A DNA stretch of 11,552 bases from Methanobacteriota archaeon (GTDB lineage Archaea > Thermoplasmatota > JASEFT01 > JAUWIS01), in NCBI GenBank assembly GCA_030605245.1, contig JAUWIS010000013.1, forward strand, positions 1 through 11,552, written 5' to 3'. The position numbers and the translations under genes are program-made. Positions 1 through 6,485 of the stretch are shown here, in pieces. Position 1 is the first letter of the stretch, and every line of letters starts with the position of its first letter. The notes below the pieces were generated by a model, which was not told the DNA's origin, made no database searches, and saw only the letters and a program-made list of their open reading frames with translations.

Positions 1-740
1 AAATAGCTTTTGAAATATTCTTTGTTTGGTCTGCTTACAGGGTAGTGTCTAAAAAAAATGAGTCCAAAAAATAAAATTGCGAATGCACCTAAAACATAGG
101 TTGATGCCAGGCATCCAACAGCGTGTGATGCAATGAAATCTTGAATTCCTCTAAGAAATAATGGCCACACAAAGGGTTGAATTTTATCATACCCTAAGTC
201 AGGATTGATAATAAATATGCCCACAACTCCTGCGGATGCAACAAGAATCATTAATGGAACCCTGAAAAGTGTTTCAGAAACCATTGGAACCTGTGTTTTC
301 GCAATTTCCTTCCTAGCACCAAACGTTGCTAAAGGAACACTTGCAAATGCCATTAAAACATAATACAGTAGCATAACATAGATAACACTCTCCTTTGTCG
401 CATCATAAAAACCCTGATGTAACAGTGTTTTCCAAATAAAAATTCCACCAAGGACAACAGCAACCATGGTAGTTACTAAAACAAGTTTAACAGCAACATA
501 GGTTCCAATGCATTTCCCCAGATCTTTCCCTTCCGATATCCTTTTTATATGTGCCCCACCAAAACCAAGGGCTGCTATGAAGCTGAACATGGCAAGGAAT
601 GACATTGCAAACCCAACAATACCCAGTGCGGTGGGTGCAAAATCCCCCCAGAGTTTCGCCAGGATGAATAAACCAATAAGGCCTAATACAGCATTTACAC
701 CCTGTGTCAGTATAATGAGCATTGATTTTCTGGCAATCAT
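1..740 (-). CDS. Polysaccharide/oligosaccharide flippase-like membrane protein (partial, C-terminus off the left edge)
   Basis: Reading the minus strand from the ATG at 740 gives 246 codons with no stop before the edge. The product is strongly hydrophobic, with likely membrane segments near residues 5-30, 42-62, 82-102, 118-142, 158-178 and 208-230. The basic N-terminus (MIARKS), the first helix ending in AKLWG, and the later GARKEIAKTQ loop followed by SETLFRVPLM resemble Wzx/MATE-like lipid-linked oligosaccharide flippases; the family is assigned by this pattern only. Such proteins move polyprenyl-linked glycans across the cytoplasmic membrane, which suits the glycan genes around it. The start is supported by a TATA element centred about 26 bases upstream, implying a leaderless mRNA. 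Family-level confidence is good; the substrate is unknown. Confidence 0.75.
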   Translation of the reverse strand, partial: MIARKSMLIILTQGVNAVLGLIGLFILAKLWGDFAPTALGIVGFAMSFLAMFSFIAALGFGGAHIKRISEGKDLGKCIGTYVAVKLVLVTTMVAVVLGGIFIWKTLLHQGFYDATKESVIYVMLLYYVLMAFASVPLATFGARKEIAKTQVPMVSETLFRVPLMILVASAGVVGIFIINPDLGYDKIQPFVWPLFLRGIQDFIASHAVGCLASTYVLGAFAILFFGLIFFRHYPVSRPNKEYFKSY

Positions 741-760
741 CTACCTGTAATTAGTTCAAG

Positions 761-770
761 AATATAAATA
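761..770 (-). promoter_or_regulatory. Archaeal TATA box for the flippase gene
   Basis: The minus strand reads TATTTATATT, centred 25-26 bases upstream of the ATG at 740. This is the usual archaeal distance from TATA to transcription start, so the mRNA would be leaderless. It sits immediately after the TAA of the phosphatase gene (772). The flippase can therefore be transcribed separately from the heptose operon. The only SD-like bases (AGGT) are too close to the ATG to work normally. Confidence 0.6.
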
Positions 771-771
771 G

Positions 772-1254
772 TTATTTTATCAATGTTCTTGCTATATTCA
801 ATAAATCCCTGTTTTCTGAAACAAGATAAGTTTTACATCCTGCTCTTTTGCCCGCTTCCTCATCCGTCCCATTATCACCAATAAAGCAAGATTTTGCTAA
901 ATCAATATCAAAATCCTTTGCTGCCTTTAATAGCATCCCTGGTTTCGGTTTCCTGCAGTCACAGTTATCAGATGGTGCATGAGGACAGCAGTATATTTTC
1001 TCAATTCTGCATCCGCATTCCTCTAACTCCTTCAGCATTTTTTCATGTATCTTGTTCAATGTTTTCTCCGTGATTATTCCCCTGCCGACAACAGACTGGT
1101 TGGTGATAATTATGATTTTAAACCCGTTATCATTCAGCAGTTTAATTCCTTTTTTTGCATTTGGCAGAAACTCAAACTCATCCCAGGTTTTGACATAATC
1201 ATTCCTGTTTCTGTTTATCACGCCATCCCTGTCAAGAAAAACAATTTTTTCCAT
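772..1254 (-). CDS. gmhB: D-glycero-D-manno-heptose 1,7-bisphosphate phosphatase, HAD family (GmhB-like)
   Basis: A 160-residue HAD phosphatase of the HisB-N/GmhB type. Visible motifs are FLDRDGVIN with the nucleophile and acid/base aspartates at 8 and 10, TNQS at 51-54, and the GmhB zinc loop CxH...CxC (C90, H92, C98, C100). KPKPG follows at 103-107, and the last motif GDNGTD has D127 and D131. The family removes the C7 phosphate from heptose 1,7-bisphosphate. It lies directly downstream of gmhA and in the same operon as an HddA-type kinase, which fits the alpha-anomer GDP-heptose route. The reading frame stays open to 1284, but ATG 1254 is preferred: it starts right at the first beta strand and has a GGAG 8 bases upstream. 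A degenerate copy of this gene start lies just upstream. Confidence 0.87.
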   Translation of the reverse strand: MEKIVFLDRDGVINRNRNDYVKTWDEFEFLPNAKKGIKLLNDNGFKIIIITNQSVVGRGIITEKTLNKIHEKMLKELEECGCRIEKIYCCPHAPSDNCDCRKPKPGMLLKAAKDFDIDLAKSCFIGDNGTDEEAGKRAGCKTYLVSENRDLLNIARTLIK

Positions 1255-1335
1255 ATTTTTTACTCCAACAATCATCATAAGCAAGATCCATCAAAGGCAT
1301 CCTGTCAGGAAAAACAATTTTTTCCATGCTACTCC
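1224..1335 (-). repeat. Degenerate direct duplication of the gmhB start (two copies 73 bases apart)
   Basis: The stretch at 1224-1266 (SD GGAGTA, ATG and first codons of gmhB) reappears at 1298-1335. The copies share GGAGTA, then ATGGAAAAAATTGTTTTTC and TGACAGG. They differ by one substitution and a one-base deletion in the coding part, plus a shorter SD-to-ATG spacer upstream. The upstream copy begins at ATG 1327 right after the gmhA stop, with GGAG overlapping that stop. It would encode MEKIVFPDR, then leave frame and stop after 31 codons. Confidence 0.75.
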
Positions 1336-1871
1336 AGCAGTAATGCAATCAGATGCCCGACAAGCAGGTGCATGTCCTCAGAATGCTGCATATCGTTTAT
1401 TCTTACAACAATGCACTCATCAGTTATGTCCTTCAGCAACCCACCATCAAACCCTGCGAAACCAATTGTTGTACATCCGTTTTCTTTTGCAAAATTTATT
1501 GCTTCTATAACATTTTTTGATTTCCCGCTACCGCTTATTCCTATTACAACATCATCCTTCTCAGCAAAATTTTTTAACTGCTCCTTAAAAACAACATCAT
1601 AGTTTTCATCATTACTCCAGGCGGTAATCAGCGGGACATTGTCTGTTAAAGCAAATGCCTTTACATCCCTAAACTTTGCTAAATCACATACAAGATGCGA
1701 CGCAGTTGAGCCGCTTCCCCCATTCCCAAAAAGAAAAACCTTTTTCTTATTATTTTTTGCGTCTTGCAGAATATTTGAGATTTTTTCTATCTTTTCAGAC
1801 TCTTTCTTTAATAATTCAACACAATGTATTGATTCATCAAAGTATTTTTTTATGAACTCTTTTTTATCCAT
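1329..1871 (-). CDS. gmhA: Sedoheptulose 7-phosphate isomerase, SIS domain (GmhA-like)
   Basis: A 180-residue single SIS-domain protein, close to the usual GmhA length of about 190. Markers are the sugar-phosphate loop FGNGGSGSTASHLVCDL (48-64), the second loop GISGSGKSKNVIEA (111-124), and a C-terminal EDMHLLVGH (165-173) matching the metal-binding tail of GmhA. The family converts D-sedoheptulose 7-phosphate to D-glycero-D-manno-heptose 7-phosphate in the cytoplasm. The open frame continues to 1907, but ATG 1871 has GAGGTG 7 bases upstream and overlaps the end of the transaldolase gene by 8 bases, indicating translational coupling. Its neighbours (kinase, phosphatase, transaldolase) favour GmhA over other SIS families such as DiaA. 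Confidence 0.87.
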   Translation of the reverse strand: MDKKEFIKKYFDESIHCVELLKKESEKIEKISNILQDAKNNKKKVFLFGNGGSGSTASHLVCDLAKFRDVKAFALTDNVPLITAWSNDENYDVVFKEQLKNFAEKDDVVIGISGSGKSKNVIEAINFAKENGCTTIGFAGFDGGLLKDITDECIVVRINDMQHSEDMHLLVGHLIALLLE

Positions 1872-2673
1872 TAAACAACACCTCGTATCCTGCCTGAACT
1901 GCATCATAGTAAAACTTTTTGACGCCTTCCTCTGTTTTCGGGTGTTTCGTCATGGCTTGAATTACCTTAAAAGGTATGGTTGCGATGTCGCATCCTGTTT
2001 CAGCTACCTCCCTAACCTGCTGAGCATTTCTTATACTGGCAGCAATCACCTCAGTATTAAAATCATATTTTCTAAATATCTCAACAATCTTATTTACGCA
2101 ATCCACCCCGCTCACTATGCCCTTATAATCCTTTCCATTGCCAGATTTTGGATAGTAATCCCCTTTCTGAAAATCCTTCCCACTTTTCTTACCTTCTTTT
2201 TCTCGTAAGAAATCATCTATTCTCCCAGCAAACGGGCTTACATACCTGGCGCCCGCTTTCGCTGCGACAAGTGCCTGCTCAGGTGTCATCACCAGGGTTG
2301 TATTTACAGGTATCCCTCTTTTACTCAGTTCACTTATTGCTTTCAACCCTTCATAATCCATATTTTCCTTTCCTGTAAATGTGTTAATTGGTATCTTTAT
2401 GACAACATTTCCTGCCGCAGGATTAAACTTTTTATACAGGATTTCTGCCTCCTCAACCATTTTTTCTGCTGAATGACTCATTACCTCCAGGCTTACTGGT
2501 CTCCCTCTCCCTGCAACCTTGCATATCTTCATGAGGTGATCCTCCATTTTAACATTTTTTTCTTCAACAGCCTTCCTAACCAAACTTGGGTTTGTTGTTA
2601 CCCCATCAACTATGCCCCATGAGATAGCTTCCCTAATCTCATCCAGTTTTGCCGTGTCAATAAATATTTTCAT
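1864..2673 (-). CDS. tal: Transaldolase (TalC/MipB-type small family) with a mid-protein insertion
   Basis: A 269-residue class I aldolase of the transaldolase/fructose-6-phosphate aldolase family. The N-terminus MKIFIDTAKL carries Asp6; TTNPS is at 26-30, the Schiff-base lysine in VVIKIP is K93, and GRIDD is at 150-154. It is about 50 residues longer than typical 215-220-residue members; the excess includes a Lys/Gly-rich insertion near 155-188. E63 stands where E. coli fructose-6-phosphate aldolase has Gln59, and F148 (SPFAGRIDD) where it has Tyr131. Both match true transaldolases, so I infer transfer of dihydroxyacetone units and sedoheptulose 7-phosphate production. The start has AGGAGGT upstream, inside the end of the epimerase gene. 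Its place directly before gmhA suggests it feeds heptose synthesis. Confidence 0.85.
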   Translation of the reverse strand: MKIFIDTAKLDEIREAISWGIVDGVTTNPSLVRKAVEEKNVKMEDHLMKICKVAGRGRPVSLEVMSHSAEKMVEEAEILYKKFNPAAGNVVIKIPINTFTGKENMDYEGLKAISELSKRGIPVNTTLVMTPEQALVAAKAGARYVSPFAGRIDDFLREKEGKKSGKDFQKGDYYPKSGNGKDYKGIVSGVDCVNKIVEIFRKYDFNTEVIAASIRNAQQVREVAETGCDIATIPFKVIQAMTKHPKTEEGVKKFYYDAVQAGYEVLFNG

Positions 2674-2674
2674 T

Positions 2675-3625
2675 TTATACTACCTCCTTTATCAATGCTT
2701 TCACCGTCATCCCAACTGCTTTTTCTGAATTATATTTTGGTTTCCATCCAAGTTTTTCCATTTTCTTTATTGAAAGCATAATTCTTGGAATGTCTCCTTT
2801 CCATCCTCTGCTACCACCGGTATATTTGAATTTCACATTTTTCAGTTCCATTTCCTCAACAACAATCCCAGCAATTTTATCTACATTTATCCAGTCCTCT
2901 GTTCCAAGATTAAAAATATTGATTTTATTATTTGAATGTTCAACAGCAAAAAGCATCGCATCAAGACAGTCATCTATGTGTAGATAAGATTTTATCTGCT
3001 TACCATCCCCCAGTATCTCAAGTTCATCAGCATTGTTTTTTAGTTTTTTTATGAAATCAAATATTACACCATGCGTTCCCCTGCTACCTACAATGTTTGC
3101 GAACCTGAAAACAAGCGCATTCATGTCAAACATACTGCAGTATGCGGTGATTAATCCCTCAGATGCAAGTTTTGATGCACCATACAATGATACAGGTATC
3201 ATGGGCCCATAGTTTTCAGGAATTGATGTAATGTTTGTTTCACCATATACTGTGCATGAGGAGGGGAACACGATGTTTTTCACATTGTTAATCCTCATTG
3301 ATTCAAGCACATTGTATGTTGCAATAGTGTTCTGTTTCAGCGGTATATCTGTTTTTTCAGCGCCAAGACGGACATCTGAGTTTGCAGCGAAATGGAAAAC
3401 AAAATCCTGATTTTCCATAGCATGACTCAGTTTTTCCATGTCAAGCAAATCAGATTGGATGAAACTGAAATTTTTTTTGTCAAAATACTGTGAAATAAAC
3501 TCCTTTTTACCAGAACTCAGATTATCATAAACGGTAACATTATGATTTTCTATCAATCTATCAACCAAATGACTTCCTATGAATCCTGCGCCGCCTGTTA
3601 CAAACACATTTTTCCCAATTTTCAT
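2675..3625 (-). CDS. NAD-dependent sugar epimerase/dehydratase (extended SDR, GalE/WcaG-like)
   Basis: A 316-residue extended short-chain dehydrogenase. The Rossmann motif TGGAGFIGSH is at residues 10-19, an SSCTVYG active-site strand at 122-128, and the catalytic YGASK pair is Y148 and K152. The C-terminal half has RFANIVGSRGTHGVI and the SYLHIDDC motif typical of nucleotide-sugar epimerases and dehydratases. In this operon it may modify a nucleotide-activated heptose, as SDR enzymes do in bacterial GDP-heptose pathways, but a UDP-hexose 4-epimerase role fits equally well from sequence alone. The frame opens at a GTG at 3640; ATG 3625 is chosen because no SD is seen and a TATA element lies 29 bases upstream. 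Its last codons carry the transaldolase SD. Confidence 0.82.
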   Translation of the reverse strand: MKIGKNVFVTGGAGFIGSHLVDRLIENHNVTVYDNLSSGKKEFISQYFDKKNFSFIQSDLLDMEKLSHAMENQDFVFHFAANSDVRLGAEKTDIPLKQNTIATYNVLESMRINNVKNIVFPSSCTVYGETNITSIPENYGPMIPVSLYGASKLASEGLITAYCSMFDMNALVFRFANIVGSRGTHGVIFDFIKKLKNNADELEILGDGKQIKSYLHIDDCLDAMLFAVEHSNNKINIFNLGTEDWINVDKIAGIVVEEMELKNVKFKYTGGSRGWKGDIPRIMLSIKKMEKLGWKPKYNSEKAVGMTVKALIKEVV

Positions 3626-3650
3626 CGTATCATATAACACAATTTTGACT

Positions 3651-3657
3651 TATAAAA
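3651..3657 (-). promoter_or_regulatory. Probable internal archaeal TATA box for the epimerase gene
   Basis: The minus strand reads AAATTTTATAAG between the hddA stop (TAG at 3669) and the epimerase ATG (3625). The TTTTATA core is centred about 29 bases upstream of the ATG, so transcription would start within a few bases of it. No SD precedes that ATG. This would let the epimerase, transaldolase, gmhA and gmhB genes be transcribed apart from hddA. Confidence 0.45.
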
Positions 3658-3668
3658 TTTTTCATCAT

Positions 3669-4673
3669 CTACTCATTAACACTCCATGTCTGCAGTCCCT
3701 TGTTTTCAAATGCAAAATTCACGATTGTTCCACCATTTTTTTCAAGTTTTTCTGCTATAATATGCCTTTTTTCAAAATCACAATAAAACAATAAATAACC
3801 TCCTCCACCTGCACCAAGAATTTTTCCTCCAAGCGCACCATTTTTTCTTGCAATCTCGTATAATTTGTCAATCTTTTTATTCGTAACATTTTTTGTAAAC
3901 CTCTTTTTACTCATCCATCCTTTATGCAAAAGATACCCGAACTCGTCAAGTCTGCCTTGCAGTAATGTATTTTTCATTTCAAATGCAACATTTTTTGTTT
4001 CATCAAGCGCCTGCACAACATTCTCGTTTTTTTCAACATAGCCTTTTATCTGTCTATCCACTATAGTCCCAGCTCCTCTTTTTCCGACATAGCAAAGCAG
4101 CAGATGATATGCGAGTTCATTTATTATATCCCTGTTGATTCTCAGAGGGTTAACAACGGTTGTTGGACCATTAAATTCTATAAAATTGAATCCACCAAAG
4201 GTTGCAGCATACTGATCCTGCTTACCCCCCTTTATTCCCAAATCTATTCTTTCAATCCTGTATGCAAGTTCTGAGACATCATAATTCGTCCAAGGTTTTT
4301 TTAACCAGTGCTTAAACAATCCTACAAGTGCAACAACCATCGTTGATGATGAACCAAGACCTGTACCTGGTGGTGCATCAGAATGCAAAAAAAGGTTAAC
4401 GCCTTTTTTAATTCTCATCTTCCTTATAGCTGCTTTAACAAGGTCAAGTTCACCATTGAAAATCAAATCCTCAGCCCGATACTTCGCTACAATATCATAA
4501 TCAAGGGATTTAATAACTATCTCATCCTTTTTTGATGGTATAAGTGTTCCATAGGCATACTTGTCAATGGTTGCAGATAAAACAGCCCCACCTTTTTCCT
4601 CAGGATAAGGGCTGACATCTGTTCCACCACCCCCAAAGCTTATTCTTAAAGGGGCCTTGCTTCTGATTATCAT
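3669..4673 (-). CDS. hddA: GHMP-family sugar kinase, D-glycero-alpha-D-manno-heptose 7-phosphate kinase (HddA-like)
   Basis: A 334-residue GHMP kinase. It starts with RSKAPLRISFGGGGTDVSPYPEEKGG, the N-terminal signature of the HddA/fucokinase-like branch. It carries the ATP-binding PPGTGLGSSS loop (residues 101-110), GGKQDQYAATFGG (149-161) with the expected catalytic Asp, and the C-terminal GGKILGAGGGGYLLF (282-296). HddA phosphorylates C1 of D-glycero-D-manno-heptose 7-phosphate with alpha configuration, committing the sugar to GDP-heptose. GmhA and GmhB homologues downstream support this role over L-fucose or galactose kinase. It heads the heptose operon. A TTG lies one codon upstream, but ATG 4673 is preferred given a TATA box about 27 bases upstream and no SD. 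Confidence 0.87.
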   Translation of the reverse strand: MIIRSKAPLRISFGGGGTDVSPYPEEKGGAVLSATIDKYAYGTLIPSKKDEIVIKSLDYDIVAKYRAEDLIFNGELDLVKAAIRKMRIKKGVNLFLHSDAPPGTGLGSSSTMVVALVGLFKHWLKKPWTNYDVSELAYRIERIDLGIKGGKQDQYAATFGGFNFIEFNGPTTVVNPLRINRDIINELAYHLLLCYVGKRGAGTIVDRQIKGYVEKNENVVQALDETKNVAFEMKNTLLQGRLDEFGYLLHKGWMSKKRFTKNVTNKKIDKLYEIARKNGALGGKILGAGGGGYLLFYCDFEKRHIIAEKLEKNGGTIVNFAFENKGLQTWSVNE

Positions 4674-4696
4674 CAATATAAGATATATATTATAGG

Positions 4697-4704
4697 GTAT
4701 AAAA
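4697..4704 (-). promoter_or_regulatory. Archaeal TATA box for the heptose operon (hddA)
   Basis: The minus strand reads GGAGAAAGTTTTATACC. The TTTTATAC core is centred about 27 bases upstream of the ATG at 4673, and purine-rich bases upstream resemble a BRE. The predicted mRNA is leaderless. It lies in the 66-base gap after the glycosyltransferase stop (4740), so the heptose operon need not depend on readthrough from the upstream operon. Confidence 0.6.
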
Positions 4705-4739
4705 CTTTCTCCAAATTACATTATTTATCCTGAAAGCAT

Positions 4740-5537
4740 TTATGAATTATTTCTTGTTAATTCCGCATGCCTTTTGCAAAAAAATTTGCATGTAAGATAT
4801 CCCAACAAACCTACACAGAGTCTTAAAAAATACCAGAAAGACATATTTTTTTTGATCATATCCATTGGTTTATATTTTTCCCAGAGTCTTCCGTGCTTTA
4901 TTGTTAGTTGTTTTCTTCCATACCCGTTCCAGAATGCTTGTTTGAGAATGCCTGAAAATGTATTTCGGGTTTTGTGGTATATAACCGCATTCTTATTATG
5001 CACAATTTTATAGCCTGCATTAACAGCCCTATAGTTCAGGTCTATGTCCTCGGCTGTTACAAACCAATGATCAAATCCATTAATATTTTCAAACACATCT
5101 TTTTTATACCCTGTGTTGCATCCAGGGTATGTTATCTCATAACCTTTATGATACAGTTCCACCCTTTCCAAACCCTTGAATCTTGAAGAACCAATATTGA
5201 TAATTTTGCCCATCATTATATCACATTCACCCATTTTTCTTATTTCTTTTAACCAAGACTTATCCACTATACAATCAGCACCTAAGAACACAATAAAATC
5301 ACCTTTTGCTTTTTTAACAGCATAATTCATGCACTCCCCCCTTTTTCCTTTTTTTATGTATAATTTTATTTCATCATGTTCTTCTGCATATTTTTTTATA
5401 ATACTCTGCGTTCCATCTTTGCTCTCTGAATCTACAATTATTACTTCAAATGGTTTCTCCTGAACAATCAAACTTTCCAACAGATCTCTAATATTTTTTT
5501 CTTCATTCTTTGTTGTGATAACAGCACTCACTATCAT
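4740..5537 (-). CDS. Family 2 glycosyltransferase with a C-terminal hydrophobic segment
   Basis: A 265-residue GT-A fold enzyme. The N-terminus SAVITTKNEEKNIRDLLESL is the GT2 nucleotide-binding start. IIVDSESKDGT (33-43) is the next conserved strand and loop, LGADC (85-89) replaces the usual DxD as GAD, and TAEDIDLNYRA (161-171) is the catalytic ED...R motif. A hydrophobic stretch at about 234-253 (FWYFLRLCVGLLGYLTCKFF) could anchor it to the membrane, facing the cytoplasm. It probably adds a sugar to a lipid-linked glycan; donor and acceptor are not readable. ATG 5537 overlaps the terminal TGA of the full-length oxidoreductase frame (ATGA) and has AGGTG 4 bases upstream. It is the last gene of the acetyltransferase-aminotransferase-oxidoreductase operon. 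Confidence 0.85.
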   Translation of the reverse strand: MIVSAVITTKNEEKNIRDLLESLIVQEKPFEVIIVDSESKDGTQSIIKKYAEEHDEIKLYIKKGKRGECMNYAVKKAKGDFIVFLGADCIVDKSWLKEIRKMGECDIMMGKIINIGSSRFKGLERVELYHKGYEITYPGCNTGYKKDVFENINGFDHWFVTAEDIDLNYRAVNAGYKIVHNKNAVIYHKTRNTFSGILKQAFWNGYGRKQLTIKHGRLWEKYKPMDMIKKNMSFWYFLRLCVGLLGYLTCKFFCKRHAELTRNNS

Positions 5538-6481
5538 TCTGCACCTATTGCTCTTTCCTCTTTCATTGATCTTTTTGCTGCCTCTATCATCTCTATTGTC
5601 TTAACACCTATCTCACCACGGTTTATGGCTTTTTCTTTACTCATGATACAGTTTACAAAATATGAAAGTTCATCTTTTATAGTGTTGTTTCTTGGTATAT
5701 CAAGCTTATAATCATATCAACTTTCATATATAGTTACTTCCTGGCTTACCGCATTAATTCTCGCACATCTATCACTTCCTATTATAAAAATTTCTCTTGT
5801 TTTTCCAGGTATAAGCCAGTTTAACTCTATATGCCCTAAAACATTACTTTTGTGCTCTGCTATTATGTATGCCGCCTCTTCCAGCTCCTTTCTCCTATAT
5901 GTTTTTGCAACACAGGTAATTTTTTTTGGCCATTCATCAAGCAGATAATTTAATATATCAAAGGAGTGTGGTGCTAAATCAAACAATATATCCCTCCCCT
6001 TCAATGGTGGATGCAATGCAGTCCACTGCAGTTTTATCATAAAAATCTTCTGAAAAAATCCTTTTTGTACAAACTCTCGCATCTTATGTAAAGCATTGTT
6101 AAACCTGTAAATATGTCCTACTGCAAGCACAAGGTCTTTTTCATTAGCAATTTTAACCAGTTCCTTCGCCTTTTTTGATTCTAATGCAATAGGCTTCTCA
6201 ACCAAAACATGTTTACCCGCATCAAATGCATCCTTACATATCTGATAATGTGTCTCATTTGGTGTAGCTATACTTACTGCATCAATTTCCGGCTTCTCTA
6301 ACAATTCTTTGTAATCTAATATAGCATACGGAACGTTATATTCCTTCTTACACAACTCACGATTTTCTGGTGAGACGTCACTAACCCCTAAAAGGTTTGC
6401 ATTATCCAGCAAACGCCACTCATACACATGTTTCTTTCCCCAGTAACCCGCACCTATCACGCCAACATTTATCTTTTTCAT
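5534..6481 (-). pseudogene. Gfo/Idh/MocA-family oxidoreductase (WbpB-like), split by an in-frame TGA
   Basis: From ATG 6481 the frame gives 254 residues and stops at TGA 5717-5719. Past this single stop, the same frame runs 60 more residues (YDYKLDIPRNN... to ...KEERAIGAE) and ends at a TGA overlapping the next gene's ATG. The restored length of 315 residues is normal for this family. Motifs are the NAD(P) loop GAGYWG (10-15), EKP (95-97) and DLAPHSFDIL with H172. WbpB/WlbA enzymes oxidise C3 of UDP-N-acetylglucosaminuronate for the neighbouring aminotransferase. GGGTGA lies 6 bases before the ATG. TGA also ends neighbouring genes, so a changed genetic code is unlikely; a recent nonsense mutation or a sequencing error is more likely. 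A product lacking the last fifth might still fold. Confidence 0.8.
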
Positions 6482-6485
6482 TTTT

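Noticed and set aside
508..750. Plus-strand 80-codon frame opposite the flippase gene
   Set aside because: The minus strand encodes a continuous multi-helix membrane protein with a correctly spaced promoter; the plus-strand frame has no features of its own.
1045..2208. Two plus-strand open frames (1045-1602 and 1639-2208) opposite gmhB, gmhA and the transaldolase gene
   Set aside because: They are the complement of well-supported conserved genes, show no recognisable motifs, are rich in Ser/Phe/Cys as expected from antisense of AT-rich coding DNA, and have no promoter or SD.
5717..5719. TGA as a selenocysteine or reassigned tryptophan codon
   Set aside because: TGA ends the acetyltransferase, aminotransferase and the downstream end of this same gene, and TGG is used for Trp. 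This enzyme family needs no selenocysteine here. A nonsense mutation or read error is simpler.
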